Origin: Rubrivivax albus
Lineage (GTDB): Bacteria; Pseudomonadota; Gammaproteobacteria; Burkholderiales; Burkholderiaceae_C
Assembly: GCF_004016515.1 (NCBI RefSeq)
Contig: NZ_SACT01000007.1
Span: 124,001 to 188,000 of the forward strand
Direction: 5' to 3'
Length of the DNA: 64,000 nucleotides
Numbering within the stretch: position 1 is the stretch's first letter; each line of letters begins with the position of its first letter. Positions 1 through 10,403 of the stretch are shown piece after piece. Below the pieces are notes generated by a model. It was given only the letters and a program-made list of their open reading frames with translations. It was not told the origin of the DNA and ran no database searches. Both the position numbers and the translations under genes were made by a program.

Positions 1-408
1 ATGCTTGTCGACGTGCGCATGCGCGTCGGCGGCGCTGGTGAAGCTGGCGTAAAGCGCGGTCGGGATGCCGTGGCGCTGCATGAAGGCCTTGGCGAAGGCC
101 TTGGAGCTCTCCAGCTGCGCGGCCGCCTGCGTGGGGCCGAAGATGCGCAGCCCGCGGGCGCGGAACAGGTCCACCACGCCGGCGGCCAGCGGTGCCTCGG
201 GGCCGACCACGGTGAGCGCGATCTTCTCGGCCTGGGCGAAGTCGGCCAGCGCCGCGATGTCGGTGATCGGGAGGTTGTGCAGCGCCGGGTCGGCCGCCGT
301 GCCGCCGTTGCCGGGCGCGACGAAGACCTGCTGCACGCGCTCGCTCTGTGCGAGTTTCCAGGCGATGGCGTGTTCGCGGCCGCCGTTGCCGATCACCAGG
401 ACTTTCAT
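1..408 (-). CDS. purD: Phosphoribosylamine-glycine ligase (GAR synthetase), N-terminal part, cut by window edge
   Basis: PurD ligates glycine to 5-phosphoribosylamine with ATP in the second step of de novo purine synthesis, in the cytoplasm. The visible 136 codons read [19 protein letters not shown], which is the family's N-terminal nucleotide-binding-like loop. It continues with [14 protein letters not shown] and [17 protein letters not shown], both typical of the N domain and the start of the ATP-grasp region. The catalytic C-terminal two thirds lie off the left edge. The ATG overlaps the yebC stop by one base (TGATG on the minus strand), so the gene is translationally coupled to yebC. Identity is secure; only the length is unknown. 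Confidence 0.96.
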   Translation of the reverse strand, partial: MKVLVIGNGGREHAIAWKLAQSERVQQVFVAPGNGGTAADPALHNLPITDIAALADFAQAEKIALTVVGPEAPLAAGVVDLFRARGLRIFGPTQAAAQLESSKAFAKAFMQRHGIPTALYASFTSAADAHAHVDKH

Positions 409-1133
409 CAGGCTTCGATTTCCGCGTTGTGATAGACGGCCTGCACGTCGTCCAGGTCCTCGATGACGTCGAGCAGCTTCTGCATGCGTGCGGCGTCGTC
501 GCCCGTCAACGGGACGGTGTTCTCCGCACGCATCGTGACCTCGGCGATTTCGGCGTTCAGCCCGGCCGCGGCCAGCGCGTCGCGCACGGCTTCGAAGTCG
601 GCGGGGGCCGTGAGCACCTCGATGGCGCCGTCGTCGTCGGTGACCACGTCTTCGGCGCCGGCCTCCAGCGCCACCTCCATGACCTTCTCCTCCGACGTGC
701 CGGGCGCGAACACCAATTGCCCGCAGTGCTTGAACTGGAAGGCCACGGAACCGTCGGTGCCCAGGTTGCCGCCGTACTTGCTGAAGGCGTGGCGCACCTC
801 GGCCACCGTGCGCACGCGGTTGTCGGTCATCGTGTCGACGATGATGGCCGCGCCGCCGATGCCGTAGCCCTCGTAGCGGATTTCCTCGTAGTTGACGCCT
901 TCCAGCGCACCCGAGGCCTTGTCGATGTTGTACTTGATGCGGTCGGCGGGCATGTTGGCCGCCTTGGCCTTGTCCACCGCCAGGCGCAGGCGCGGGTTGG
1001 CCGTGATGTCGGCCCCGCCCTGGCGCGCCGCGACCGTGATCTCGCGGATGATCCGCGTCCAGATCTTGCCCCGCTTCTCGTCCTGACGGCCCTTGCGGTG
1101 CTGGATGTTGGCCCACTTGGAATGACCGGCCAT
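408..1133 (-). CDS. yebC: YebC/PmpR family protein
   Basis: This 241-residue protein starts [18 protein letters not shown], the near-invariant opening of the YebC/PmpR family, and has the usual family length (about 240). The N-terminal three-helix domain is followed by two alpha/beta domains carrying [15 protein letters not shown] and [14 protein letters not shown]. Family members have been described as DNA-binding regulators and more recently as factors that relieve ribosome stalling; the sequence cannot choose between these. It is the first gene of a two-gene unit with purD, whose ATG overlaps its stop. A -10-like hexamer at 1175-1180 lies just upstream, inside the end of the neighbouring cyclase gene. 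Confidence 0.95.
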   Translation of the reverse strand: MAGHSKWANIQHRKGRQDEKRGKIWTRIIREITVAARQGGADITANPRLRLAVDKAKAANMPADRIKYNIDKASGALEGVNYEEIRYEGYGIGGAAIIVDTMTDNRVRTVAEVRHAFSKYGGNLGTDGSVAFQFKHCGQLVFAPGTSEEKVMEVALEAGAEDVVTDDDGAIEVLTAPADFEAVRDALAAAGLNAEIAEVTMRAENTVPLTGDDAARMQKLLDVIEDLDDVQAVYHNAEIEA

Positions 1134-1174
1134 GCTGCTTCTGCCCTGACGGGCGGCGTTTGGGAAAACCCTCG

Positions 1175-1180
1175 ATTCTA
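1175..1180 (-). promoter_or_regulatory. Candidate -10 element for yebC-purD
   Basis: On the minus strand this reads TAGAAT (5 of 6 to the sigma-70 -10 consensus), about 42 bases upstream of the yebC ATG. It overlaps the stop codon of the upstream cyclase gene (1178-1180). I see no convincing -35 hexamer, so the call rests on the -10 alone. Confidence 0.35.
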
Positions 1181-4100
1181 CCGCGGCAGGTCGGGCGTGG
1201 TGGCCGGCGCCTTACCCCCTGCCGGCGGCAGATGCGGCGCCTGCCCGGTGCGCGCCACATACACCGCGTGCGCCGCTTCGATATCCGCCTGCAACGCATC
1301 AGGCGGCACGACAGGCGCTGCCTGCACATGCGCATGCAGGTCGGCCAGCCAAGGCCCGGCCCGCGGATCGCCCAGGGCATCGAGCACCTGGAAGGCGGCC
1401 CAGCGCGCCGCCCGGGCACCACCGGCCAGCGAGTTGACGCGGTCGGCATCAAACATCGGCAGGGCAGCCTCCAGCTTGGCCCTGGCCTTGTCGGCGCGGC
1501 CCAACGTCCAGTGGCACCACGCCGCGTGCAAAGCCGCCGCCGAAGCATTGGCGGCATCACCCATGCGGTCGCCAAACACCTGTTGAGCCGTCTCGAAGGC
1601 CACCAGCGCACCGGCCCGATCGTCCAGTTCTGCGAGTGCGCGTCCGCATCGGTAGCTGGCCGCCGCCCAGTTGCGCAGGTCGCCGTTGCCCTGGGTGATG
1701 GCGATCGACTCTTGCCACGCGGCCACCGCCCCGGCGGCGTCGCCGGTGCGCCGGGCGAGTTCGGCCAGGTGCATCAGCGCATGGGCCACGCGCGGTGTGG
1801 CCCCGGCACGGCGTGCCTGCTCGAGCATGGCACCGGCCCAGCGGCGGGCGTCGTCCAGGCGGCGTCGCTCGAGCGCCACGACCGCCAGGTTGTCCAGACA
1901 GCCCAGGCGCAGGCGCACCTCGCCGATCTGGTCGGCACGGGCCAGGGCCAGCTGCAGCGTGGCATCGGCCGCGTCCAGCGCACGCTCCTCCTTCGACACC
2001 ATGGCCGACAGCACGAGCAGCTTGGTCTCGGACTCCACCAGCGCCGGGTCGCGGCGCGCATGCGCGAGCCCGGCGTCGACACGTTGGCGCGCCTGCGTGA
2101 CGTCGCCGGCCGTCATGGCCAGCCAGCACAGCAGCCCTTCGAGTTCAGCGGCCACCCGCCAGTGCCCGCAGTGCTCCGCCAGCACCACGGTCTCGAGCGC
2201 GATCGACCGGGCCTGGTCGTGATGGCTGAGGCGATCCTCGAAGAGCGCCCGCGCATAGCCAGCTTCGGCGCGCCGCCGGTCGTCGGGATGCCGCTGCAGC
2301 AGCGCATCGACCTCGTCCATCACCTGGCGCTGCAGGTCACGCTCGCCGACCGCGTCGGCCAGGTCGTCCAGGCGCTTGAGCAGGCCGTAGCTGCGGTGCG
2401 GGTCGCTGTCGCCCAGCAGGTCGATCGCGCGCCGCAGGTAGTGCAGCGCCGCCGCGTTGGCGTAGCGTTGCCGGGCCTGCAGCGCGGCGCGGTCAAAGCA
2501 GTCCACCGCCAGAGCCACGTCGCCGGCACGCTCGGCATGGTCGCCGGTCAGCGCCAGAAACTCCGGCCCGCGCTCGCGGGCGCGGGTCAGCAGCCAGCGC
2601 GCAGCCGCGGCATGCCCTTCCCGCCTTCGCGCCAGCGGGATGGTGTCGTAGGCCACCTGGTGGAGCAGATGATGGTCGAAGGTCCACTCGGTTGCGGTCT
2701 CGATGGCGCTGGTGTGCTGTGCGTGCACCACCGTGCGTTGGGCCAGCACGGGCAGCGCCTGGGGCGCGTCGACATCGATCTCGGCCAGTGCCGCGTCCCA
2801 GAACACGTGGCCGACGATGGCGGCATGCTGGGCGGCGTGGCGGGCGGAGGGCGGCAAGGCGTCCAGCCGCGCCTGCAACAGGCCCACCAGCGTGCTCGGC
2901 AAGGACAGGTCGTGCAATTGTGCGCCGTGCAGGGTCCACGGGAACCGGCCGGTGTCGATGACACCGTCATCGATCAGCCGGCGCACGATCTCCTCGATGT
3001 AGTAGGGGTTGCCATCGGCCTGGGCAGCGATGCGCTCGATGAGCCCGTCCGGCACGCTGTCCAGGCCACCCAACAGCGTGCGCAGCATGGCCCCGGTGTC
3101 GGCCGGCGAGAGCGGCTGCAGGGTCAGCACTTCGCCGGGGTGATCCGGCGGCAGACCCGGTCGGCTGGTCATCAGCAGCGCGACCGGCACGCTGGCATCG
3201 GAAGCCAGGCGGTGCAGCAGCACACGCGAATCGGGATCGGCCCAGTGCATGTCCTCTACCAGCAGCACCGGTGCCCGGCCTTCGCGGGCTGCCAGCGCCT
3301 GCAGCGCGCGGCCACAGGCGGCAAGGGCACGGTCGCGCAGCAACTGGGGATCCTGGCCCGCGACGTGCGGGCTGTCGGCGAAGTCCAGGCCGGCCAGATG
3401 GCCGAGTTGGTGCGCTGCGGCACGGGCCTCGGTAACCGTCATCCCGGCATCACGCAGCAACCGCCGCAGGCCGGCCGTCAGGCGGCGCCGCGCCCGCGCC
3501 GCCGGAGCGTCGTCGAGGATGCCGAATCGCTCGGTCAGCAACTGGCGCAGCAGGCCGGCGGGCCGCAAGGCGCCATCGGGAAGGGCGCGCAGACGCAGCA
3601 GGCGCCCTGCGGGCAGCGACGCCGTGAGCTCGCGCAGCAGCCGGCTCTTGCCCAGACCCGCGTCGCCCACCAGGGTCAGCACGGCTGGCGGGCCCGAGTG
3701 CCCGGCGCTGGCGACCACCGCGTGCAGCCGGTCAAGTTCAGTGGACCGGCCCACCAGCGACAGGCGCAGCCCGGGGATGCCGCGTTCGGCATCGTCGGCC
3801 CCCGGCGGACGCAGCCCGAGCACCACGTAGCTGCGCACCGGCACATCCACACCCTTGAGGCTCAAGGGCGGCCGTGGTTCGACGTCGAAGCGGCCGCGCA
3901 CGTGCGACCAGGTCTCTTGGCTGATGTGCAGGCTGTTCAGCGGCGCGCTCTGCTCCATGCGCGCCGCCAGATGCACCGTGGCGCCCACTGCGGTGCGGTC
4001 GTCCTCGTAGCCGGCACCGATGGCCACCGGCCCGGTATGCACGCCGATGCGCAGCGGCATCTCGAGCATGCCATGGCGCCCACGGATCGCCTCGGCATGG

Positions 4101-4528
4101 GCGCGACCCTCGGCCAGCATGGCCAGGCCGGCGCGCAGCGCCCGTTCGGCATCGTCCTCGCGCGCGCCATCGCCACCGAAGACGGCCTTGAAGCCATCGC
4201 CGGCGAACTGCAGCACGCGCCCCTGGTGCGCACGCACGACGGCGGCCAGCCGCTCGACCATGCCGCCCAGGATCTCCAGCGCGTCCTCCGCGTCCAGCCG
4301 TTCCACCAGCGCGGTGGACCCGGCCACGTCGGCGAAGAGCACGGTCACGAGCCGGCGCTCGACCTCGCGTGGGCGCTGCAAGGCCTGCAACTCGGACCGC
4401 AGCGGCTGCAGCGCCACGTCGACCACGTCGCTGCCAAGAAGCGCGCGTTGCGCGTCCAGCGCGGCGATGGCCGTGCGCAGTGCCTCGACCCTGGATGCGG
4501 CGGCAGCGGGATCCACGGCGGCAAGCAT
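1178..4528 (-). CDS. Class III nucleotide cyclase-domain protein with AAA/NB-ARC-like ATPase and TPR-like C-terminus
   Basis: A 1116-residue three-part signalling protein. Residues about 57-240 form a class III adenylate/guanylate cyclase homology domain: FADVAGST places one metal-binding Asp at 67 and GDGF a second at 111. Residues about 257-600 form an ATPase of the AAA_16 type, with Walker A GDAGLGKS at 288-295 and a Walker B-like [11 protein letters not shown]. The long remainder is Ala- and Leu-rich helical repeat, as in TPR arms of such proteins. In the cyclase domain the base-selecting Lys and Asp appear as Gln107 and Thr179, and the transition-state Asn is His186; Arg190 is kept. Activity is therefore uncertain. 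Known relatives combine the same domains, sometimes with a LuxR output domain, which is absent here. It is divergent from the YjgR-type gene; the ATG at 4528 is the most plausible start. Confidence 0.88.
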   Translation of the reverse strand: MLAAVDPAAAASRVEALRTAIAALDAQRALLGSDVVDVALQPLRSELQALQRPREVERRLVTVLFADVAGSTALVERLDAEDALEILGGMVERLAAVVRAHQGRVLQFAGDGFKAVFGGDGAREDDAERALRAGLAMLAEGRAHAEAIRGRHGMLEMPLRIGVHTGPVAIGAGYEDDRTAVGATVHLAARMEQSAPLNSLHISQETWSHVRGRFDVEPRPPLSLKGVDVPVRSYVVLGLRPPGADDAERGIPGLRLSLVGRSTELDRLHAVVASAGHSGPPAVLTLVGDAGLGKSRLLRELTASLPAGRLLRLRALPDGALRPAGLLRQLLTERFGILDDAPAARARRRLTAGLRRLLRDAGMTVTEARAAAHQLGHLAGLDFADSPHVAGQDPQLLRDRALAACGRALQALAAREGRAPVLLVEDMHWADPDSRVLLHRLASDASVPVALLMTSRPGLPPDHPGEVLTLQPLSPADTGAMLRTLLGGLDSVPDGLIERIAAQADGNPYYIEEIVRRLIDDGVIDTGRFPWTLHGAQLHDLSLPSTLVGLLQARLDALPPSARHAAQHAAIVGHVFWDAALAEIDVDAPQALPVLAQRTVVHAQHTSAIETATEWTFDHHLLHQVAYDTIPLARRREGHAAAARWLLTRARERGPEFLALTGDHAERAGDVALAVDCFDRAALQARQRYANAAALHYLRRAIDLLGDSDPHRSYGLLKRLDDLADAVGERDLQRQVMDEVDALLQRHPDDRRRAEAGYARALFEDRLSHHDQARSIALETVVLAEHCGHWRVAAELEGLLCWLAMTAGDVTQARQRVDAGLAHARRDPALVESETKLLVLSAMVSKEERALDAADATLQLALARADQIGEVRLRLGCLDNLAVVALERRRLDDARRWAGAMLEQARRAGATPRVAHALMHLAELARRTGDAAGAVAAWQESIAITQGNGDLRNWAAASYRCGRALAELDDRAGALVAFETAQQVFGDRMGDAANASAAALHAAWCHWTLGRADKARAKLEAALPMFDADRVNSLAGGARAARWAAFQVLDALGDPRAGPWLADLHAHVQAAPVVPPDALQADIEAAHAVYVARTGQAPHLPPAGGKAPATTPDLPR

Positions 4529-4644
4529 GGCACGAAACGCGGCAGCCGTGAACGCGGGGCCCTCCCAAAGCCCGACAGCCTCCTAGTCATCCCCTAGACT
4601 CCCGCCGACGCGGTCCCGAGATGCCGCGCATGGAGCCGCCCGCG

Positions 4645-6168
4645 ATGCCCGACCCCATCCTCGTCGCCCGCCATGGCGACATCGAATGCCTGCTGCTGCC
4701 CGGCATGGCCAACCGCCACGGCCTGATCACCGGCGCCACCGGCACCGGCAAGACGATCACGCTGCAGACGCTGGCCGAGAGCTTCAGCCGCATCGGCGTG
4801 CCGGTGTTCATGGCCGACGTGAAGGGCGACCTCACCGGCATCAGCCAGACCGGCGCCATCCCGCCCAAGGTGGCGAAGATCCTCGAAGAGCGCGGCCTGC
4901 CGCAGCCCGAGCCCACGCGCTGCCCGACCACGCTGTGGGACGTCTTCGGCGAGCAGGGCCACCCGGTGCGCGCCACCGTCAGCGACATGGGCCCGCTGCT
5001 GCTGGGGCGCATGCTGGCGCTCAACGAGACGCAGTCCGGCGTGCTGAACCTGGTGTTCAAGATCGCCGACGACCAGGGCCTGCTGCTGCTTGACATGAAG
5101 GACCTGCGGGCCATGCTGCAGCACGTGGGCGAGAACGCGAAGCAGTTCACCACCGAGTACGGCAACATCAGCGCCGCCAGCGTGGGCGCCATCCAGCGCG
5201 GGCTGCTGCAGATCGAGGAACAGGGCGGCGACTGCTTCTTCGGCGAACCGATGCTCGACCTGTCTGACTTCCTGCAGACCGAGAACGGCCAGGGCGTGGT
5301 CAACATCCTGGCCGCCGACCGGCTGATGAACGCGCCGCGGCTGTACGCAACCTTCCTGCTGTGGATGCTGTCGGAGCTGTTCGAGATGCTGCCCGAGGTG
5401 GGCGATCTGGAGAAGCCCAAGCTGGTGTTCTTCTTCGACGAGGCGCACCTGCTGTTCAAGGACGCGCCGACGGCGTTGGTGGAGCGCATCGAGCTCGTGG
5501 TGCGCCTGGTGCGCAGCAAGGGCGTGGGCGTGTACTTCGTGACGCAGAACCCGCTGGACGTGCCCGACACCGTGCTCGCCCAGCTGGGCAACCGCGTGCA
5601 GCACGCGCTGCGCGCCTTCACGCCGCGCGACCAGAAGGCCGTGAAAGCGGCGGGTGACACGATGCGCTCGAATCCGGCGATCAAGGACATGTCCGCGGCG
5701 ATCACCGAACTCGGCGTGGGCGAGGCGCTGATCAGCTTCCTAGATGCCAAGGGCCGACCGGGCGTGACCGAGCGCGTCTTCGTGCTGCCGCCAGGCAGCC
5801 AGATCGGTCCGATCACGCCGGCACAGCGCCAGGCGCTGATCAACGGCTCGCTGGTGGCCGGCCGCTACGAGCAGACCGAGGATCGCGAGTCGGCCTACGA
5901 GAAGATCAAGGCGCGCGTGGCGGCCACGCCGACGGCAGCCGAAGCCGCGGCCGCGGCGAAGCAGGCCCCGGCCGGGGCCGCGGCGGGCGGCGGCATGATG
6001 GACGGCCTGAAGGATGTGATCTTCGGCAGCACCGGCCCGCGCGGCGGGCGTCGGCCGGGCCTGGCGGAGGCCGCCGCGTCGTCGGCCGTGCGCAGCATCG
6101 GCTCGGCCGTGGGCCGCGAGATCATCCGCGGTGTGCTCGGCTCGCTGTTCGGCGGTCGCAAGCGCTGA
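4645..6168 (+). CDS. HerA-like ATPase, YjgR/DUF853 family
   Basis: A 507-residue P-loop ATPase of the HerA/FtsK superfamily. The opening [20 protein letters not shown] and the Walker A GATGTGKT some 30 residues in match E. coli YjgR closely. The Walker B is [12 protein letters not shown], followed by the family segment [19 protein letters not shown]. The C-terminus has an Ala/Gly-rich linker and ends [19 protein letters not shown] chose ATG 4645 rather than the in-frame ATG at 4621 because GGAG at 4632-4635 sits nine bases upstream and homologues begin there. The cellular role of the family is not established. It is monocistronic and divergent from the cyclase gene. Confidence 0.93.
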   Translation: MPDPILVARHGDIECLLLPGMANRHGLITGATGTGKTITLQTLAESFSRIGVPVFMADVKGDLTGISQTGAIPPKVAKILEERGLPQPEPTRCPTTLWDVFGEQGHPVRATVSDMGPLLLGRMLALNETQSGVLNLVFKIADDQGLLLLDMKDLRAMLQHVGENAKQFTTEYGNISAASVGAIQRGLLQIEEQGGDCFFGEPMLDLSDFLQTENGQGVVNILAADRLMNAPRLYATFLLWMLSELFEMLPEVGDLEKPKLVFFFDEAHLLFKDAPTALVERIELVVRLVRSKGVGVYFVTQNPLDVPDTVLAQLGNRVQHALRAFTPRDQKAVKAAGDTMRSNPAIKDMSAAITELGVGEALISFLDAKGRPGVTERVFVLPPGSQIGPITPAQRQALINGSLVAGRYEQTEDRESAYEKIKARVAATPTAAEAAAAAKQAPAGAAAGGGMMDGLKDVIFGSTGPRGGRRPGLAEAAASSAVRSIGSAVGREIIRGVLGSLFGGRKR

Positions 6169-6179
6169 CCTTGGGCTGA

Positions 6180-7724
6180 TCAGGGCCGGGCCATGACCCG
6201 CCGCACCATGTCCAGGCGCGGCAGCAGCCCGTGGGTGAACCAGCCATGGGCGGTGTCCGGTTCCAGCGCGGCGGCCACGAGGTTGGCCAGCGGCTGGTCC
6301 AGCGGCACGTAGAAGCTGCCGGCCGTTGCGAGCCACTCGGTGGCGGCCAGCGTCGCGGTGATGCGCTGCAGGGTGCCGGTGTCGTCACCGGCCGCATCGC
6401 CTGCGAGACGCGCGGTCTCGACATAACGCTCGCCGTGCAGCGGCCGGTCCCCCGGCAGCGTCTGCACCTGCACGCCCCAGCGGTGAAGCCGGACCACGGC
6501 CTCGGTGGCGTCGGCGGCCAACCAGTAGCCGCAGGGCCGCGGCCGGGTCAGCACCGGCCGCAGCTGCAGCATGTCGTCCCAGTCCACCGCCACCGGGTGG
6601 TCGGCACCGGTGGCCGGGTCGATCATCAGCAGCGTGCGCTGGCGGCGCGTCGGCGCGGCGTCCAGCACCAGGGTCCCCGTGCAGGCCTGGTCCGCAACAC
6701 CGGTGGCCACTGCCGCCAGCTGCCCGGGCAGGGTCATCGCCTGCGCCGCGGCGCTGCGCAGCAAGCTGTGCAGGGCCACCACGTGGCTGTGCACGCGGCG
6801 GCGTGCGTGCAGGCGGCCGAGGTCGAAGCCGCGGGACTCCAGCAGCACGCTGACCATCTGCTTAAGGCCGCCGGCATTGCGTGCCAGCCCGGGTTGCGCC
6901 CCGCCCATGGTCAGCAACCGTGCCGCCGGGTCTCGCGTGTTCGTGTAGTACCACTCGTGGGTGATGCCGGCATCGTCCAGCGCCGTCAGCAGCGGCTGGC
7001 GGAAGCCCTGCTCGGCCAGTGCGGTGAGGTCCGGCGGCAGGTTGGGCGTGGTGGCGTACTGGATCAGCAGGTCGTGGCCCTTGATACCGCCGAAGCCGGC
7101 CACGTAGCGGCCCAGTGCGATGTGTTCGTGAACGTCGACGAACAGCACCGGCTGCCAGCGCGCCACCAGGTCGGCGATGACGCCGGCCTCGCGCGTGCGC
7201 AACAGCAGGTGGTCGCGGTTGATGTCCAGGTTGGCGGCGTTTCGGCGCCGCGCCAGCGCCGCCCCGTCGGGGTTGGCGCGCGGCAGCAGCAGCACGTCCA
7301 GCTGGTCCAGCACCGCCGACAGCGGGTGCCGCGGGTTGGCCAGCTGCAAGGCCAGGGCCAGCAGCGCCTCGCCACCGGCCGGTTCGTTGCCATGCTGCTG
7401 GCCCACCACCAGCGCCAGCGGCCGGCCCGGGCCGCGACTGAAGCGCAGTGCCAGCAGTTCGGCACCGGTGTCGGTGCGGCCCAGATCCAGCATCTCGGCG
7501 GCGCCGGCGCCGGCCAGCGTGCGCAGGGCGGCAGCCAGCTCGGCGTTGTCGGTCCAGCGCTCGCGCCCGGGCTGCAGCCCGGGCGTGGGGTAAACCTCGA
7601 CCGGCTCGGCAAAGCGCGCCGCCACGGCGGGCGCATAGGGCAGCGGCGCCTCGGCGGCCGCCGCGGCACCGACGACACAGGCACCCGCCAGCAGGGCTCG
7701 GACGAGGGCAGACAGGCGACGCAT
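6180..7724 (-). CDS. Exported M14-family zinc carboxypeptidase
   Basis: A 514-residue putative metallopeptidase. Residues 1-24 form a signal peptide ending in an Ala run. The M14 fold is supported by QQHGNEPAGGE, giving zinc ligands His111 and Glu114, by NPDGAALARRRNAANLDINRD, the substrate-carboxylate and Arg region of the family, and by DVHEH near residue 200 for the third zinc ligand. The later SVLLESRGF carries the likely catalytic Glu. It should act in the periplasm or outside the cell on peptides. The C-terminal 200 residues are less conserved and may be an accessory domain. It is convergent with the YjgR-type gene, with 11 bases between the two stops. Confidence 0.88.
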   Translation of the reverse strand: MRRLSALVRALLAGACVVGAAAAAEAPLPYAPAVAARFAEPVEVYPTPGLQPGRERWTDNAELAAALRTLAGAGAAEMLDLGRTDTGAELLALRFSRGPGRPLALVVGQQHGNEPAGGEALLALALQLANPRHPLSAVLDQLDVLLLPRANPDGAALARRRNAANLDINRDHLLLRTREAGVIADLVARWQPVLFVDVHEHIALGRYVAGFGGIKGHDLLIQYATTPNLPPDLTALAEQGFRQPLLTALDDAGITHEWYYTNTRDPAARLLTMGGAQPGLARNAGGLKQMVSVLLESRGFDLGRLHARRRVHSHVVALHSLLRSAAAQAMTLPGQLAAVATGVADQACTGTLVLDAAPTRRQRTLLMIDPATGADHPVAVDWDDMLQLRPVLTRPRPCGYWLAADATEAVVRLHRWGVQVQTLPGDRPLHGERYVETARLAGDAAGDDTGTLQRITATLAATEWLATAGSFYVPLDQPLANLVAAALEPDTAHGWFTHGLLPRLDMVRRVMARP

Positions 7725-7780
7725 CCCGCCATCTTGCCAGCAGGCGAGAATGGGCCTGTTTCAACTTGGAAGAAGCCACG

Positions 7781-8272
7781 ATGCGCTGGAGCACGATCGC
7801 AATCACCGTGGCCGCCGCATTGCCGGTGCTCGTCTTCGTCGCCGGGCAGGCGGGCCTGCTGTCGGGCCGCATGCCCGACGACCTCGGCGTGACCGACGGG
7901 CGGCTGAAGGCGCCGTCGCGCACTCCCAACAGCGTGAGCAGCCAGTTCGCGCTGTGGCCCGGCTCGCCGCATCGCGAACTGGCCGAGGTCGCCCCGCTGC
8001 CGCTGCGCGGCGACGGCCCGGCCACCATCGCCCGGCTGCGCCAGATCGTGCAGGCCATGCCCGGCGCCGAGATCGTCACCGTGCGCGACGACTACCTCTA
8101 CGCCCGCTTCACCACGCGCTGGCTGAAGTTCGTCGACGACACCGAGTTCTGGGTCGACCCGCAGGCGCAGGTGGTGCAGGTGCGCTCCGCCTCGCGCGTG
8201 GGGCGGCGGGACTTCGGCGTCAACCGGGCCCGGGTGGAGGCCATCCGCGCGGCGCTGGCGGCCGGGGGCTGA
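7781..8272 (+). CDS. DUF1499 domain-containing protein
   Basis: A 163-residue protein with an N-terminal hydrophobic segment (ITVAAALPVLVFVAGQAGLL) that could be a membrane anchor or signal peptide. It is followed by a DUF1499 domain, recognised by GVTDGRLKAPSRTPNSVSSQ at the start and by TRWLKFVDDTEFWVD and VVQVRSASRVGRRDFGVNRA further on. The family is widespread in Proteobacteria, without a settled function. A weak Shine-Dalgarno-like GGAAG lies upstream of ATG 7781. It is divergent from the M14 peptidase gene and is followed by a separate two-component operon. Confidence 0.9.
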   Translation: MRWSTIAITVAAALPVLVFVAGQAGLLSGRMPDDLGVTDGRLKAPSRTPNSVSSQFALWPGSPHRELAEVAPLPLRGDGPATIARLRQIVQAMPGAEIVTVRDDYLYARFTTRWLKFVDDTEFWVDPQAQVVQVRSASRVGRRDFGVNRARVEAIRAALAAGG

Positions 8273-8390
8273 CACCCATCGGCGACGCCGCGCGACGCTT
8301 GGCGTCGCCGGCGCGCCGTTTCGCGACGCGACGCCACCGGTCGTCGCTGTCGGCTCGGTGCTGTCGGCCCGGGCCCGCACAATGCGCGGC

Positions 8391-9491
8391 ATGACTTCCG
8401 CCATCGCCGCCCCGTCCTGGCGCCGCCTGGCCCGCGGGCTGCTGTCGCTGGCCGTGCTGTGCACCACCATCGCGGCCTTCCTGGCCGTGCTGGACGGGCA
8501 TTTCGGCATCAAGCTGGTGTACTCGTTCGCGATCGGGCTATCGTGCTGGGGCGTGATCGACGGCGGGCGGGCACTGCTGAATCGGCTGCCACGTCGCGGG
8601 GGCAGCGCTGAAGGCGCCCGCACCGGCTGGCCCGGCCTGCTGCTGTTGATCGCCGCCGGCGCGCTCGTAGGCCCGACGTTGGGCATGTGGATCGGAGATG
8701 CACTCACCGGTGGCCAGTCCATCCCGCTGTGGCGCTGGAACTCGCGCGCCACGCAGATCACGCTGGCGGTGACGCTGCTGGCCATCGTGGTGTCGGTGCT
8801 GGTGTCGCGGGCGCAGGACATCGCCGCGGCCGAGGCCCTGCGCGCCGAGGTGGCACAGCGCGAGGCCGCCGAGGCGCAGCTGCGCCTGCTGCAGAGCCAG
8901 CTCGAGCCGCACATGCTGTTCAACACGCTGGCCAATCTGCGCGTGCTGATCGGTCTGGACCCGGCACGCGCCCAGGCCATGCTGGACCGGCTGATCGCCT
9001 TTCTGCGCAGCACGCTGGCCGCGAGCCGGGCCAATGAACACGCGCTGTCCGACGAGTTCGCGCGCCTGGACGACTACCTGGCGCTGATGCAGGTCCGCAT
9101 GGGCCCGCGGCTGCAGGTGGCGCTGGACCTGCCGCCGGCGCTGGCAGCGCTGAAGGTGCCGCCGCTGCTGCTGCAGCCGCTGGTGGAGAACGCCATCAAG
9201 CACGGGCTGGAAGGCCATGTCGACGGCGGCACGCTGCGCGTGTCGGCCGTGCGCGACGGCCGCCAGCTGCAGCTGTGCGTGGACGACGACGGCCTGGGCC
9301 TGCCCCCGGGCGGCGTGCCCGCGCTGCCGGTGGCCACGGCCGCGCCGGCCGCCGGCGGCTTTGGCCTGGCCCAGGTGCGCGAGCGCCTGGCCGCCCGCTA
9401 CGGCCCGCAGGCCCGGTTCACGCTCGACGCCGGCCGGGACGGCCGCGGCACCCGTGCCTGCATCCTGCTGCCCCTCGACGACACGCCATGA
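8391..9491 (+). CDS. LytS/YehU-type sensor histidine kinase
   Basis: A 366-residue membrane kinase. Four hydrophobic segments lie in the first 140 residues, followed by a short coiled linker and the LytS-type phosphoacceptor region QLEPHMLFNTLANLRVLI, with His174 as the likely phosphorylation site. The ATP-binding part has LLLQPLVENAIKHG (N box) and DDDGLGLPPGG (G box). The stop overlaps the start of the response regulator gene by ATGA, so kinase and regulator are co-translated. The start at 8391 has no Shine-Dalgarno; a CACAAT hexamer at 8378-8383 lies eight bases upstream, consistent with a leaderless or near-leaderless message. An ATG at 8382 and a GTG at 8358 are alternatives. Confidence 0.92.
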   Translation: MTSAIAAPSWRRLARGLLSLAVLCTTIAAFLAVLDGHFGIKLVYSFAIGLSCWGVIDGGRALLNRLPRRGGSAEGARTGWPGLLLLIAAGALVGPTLGMWIGDALTGGQSIPLWRWNSRATQITLAVTLLAIVVSVLVSRAQDIAAAEALRAEVAQREAAEAQLRLLQSQLEPHMLFNTLANLRVLIGLDPARAQAMLDRLIAFLRSTLAASRANEHALSDEFARLDDYLALMQVRMGPRLQVALDLPPALAALKVPPLLLQPLVENAIKHGLEGHVDGGTLRVSAVRDGRQLQLCVDDDGLGLPPGGVPALPVATAAPAAGGFGLAQVRERLAARYGPQARFTLDAGRDGRGTRACILLPLDDTP

Positions 9492-10312
9492 CCACCCGCC
9501 CCACCGCCCTGATCGCCGAAGACGAACCGTTGCTGGCCGCTGCGCTGCAGGCCGAGCTGACCACCCATTGGCCCGCCTTGCAGGTCGCGGCCACCGTGGG
9601 CGACGGCGCCTCGGCGCTGGCGCAGGCCCTGGCGCTGCAACCGACCCTTTGCTTTCTGGACATCCGCATGCCCGGCATGAGCGGCCTGGAAGCGGCGCAG
9701 GCCCTGGCCGAGGACTGGCCCGACGGCGTGCCCTTCCCGCTCATCGTCTTCGTCACCGCCTACGACCAATACGCCCTGCAGGCCTTCGAGGCGCAGGCGG
9801 TGGACTACCTGCTCAAGCCGGTGGACGGCGATCGACTGGCCGCCTGCGTGGCGCGGCTGCAGGCGCGGCTGGCCGAGCGCCAGGCCGCCGCGGCCACCGT
9901 CACGCCGGCCGCCGAGCTGGCACGCAGCGTGGAGCAGTTGCGCGGCCTGCTGGCCGTTGCCGGCAGCGCCCCGGCCACCGCCGCGCCGAGGCTGGACGTG
10001 GTGACCGCCCAGGTGGGCGCCACCGTGCACCTGGTGCCGGTGGACGAGGTGATCTACTTCGAGGCCGCCGACAAGTACGTGCGCGTGGTGACGGCCGAGC
10101 GCGAGCACCTGATCCGCACGCCGCTGAAGGACCTGCTGCCACAGCTGGATCCGCAGCGTTTCTGGCAGGTGCACCGTGGCACCGTGGTGCAGGCGCGCTG
10201 CGTGCGCAGCGCGCGCCGCGAGGAGTCGGGCAAGGTAACGCTCACGCTGGCCGGCCGGCCGGAGACGCTGACCGCCTCGCGGCTGTACGCGCACCTGTTC
10301 AAGGGCATGTAG
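9488..10312 (+). CDS. LytTR-family response regulator (AlgR-like)
   Basis: A 274-residue regulator. The receiver domain (about 1-125) has EDEP for metal binding, phosphoacceptor Asp58 in CFLDIRMPGMSG, and LLKPVD with the conserved Lys. The C-terminal LytTR DNA-binding domain (about 175-274) has VDEVIYFEAADKYVRVVT and FWQVHRGTVVQ. It is the partner of the upstream LytS-type kinase, with an ATGA overlap. Target genes cannot be read from the sequence; the DUF2306 membrane gene downstream is a possible one. Confidence 0.94.
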   Translation: MTTRPTALIAEDEPLLAAALQAELTTHWPALQVAATVGDGASALAQALALQPTLCFLDIRMPGMSGLEAAQALAEDWPDGVPFPLIVFVTAYDQYALQAFEAQAVDYLLKPVDGDRLAACVARLQARLAERQAAAATVTPAAELARSVEQLRGLLAVAGSAPATAAPRLDVVTAQVGATVHLVPVDEVIYFEAADKYVRVVTAEREHLIRTPLKDLLPQLDPQRFWQVHRGTVVQARCVRSARREESGKVTLTLAGRPETLTASRLYAHLFKGM

Positions 10313-10403
10313 CCCATCCATTGGCGGCGCACTGGCGCCGTTTCGTCGCCAGGGTCGTCGATCCGTCCCGGCCGGGCTGACGAGCGCCGGGCGCCCCGCC
10401 ACC

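Noticed and set aside
1160..4597. Open frame of about 1145 codons on the plus strand
   Set aside because: It is the antisense shadow of the cyclase-ATPase gene, in GC-rich DNA where stops are rare. Its composition is Arg/Gln/His-rich, with no recognisable domain.
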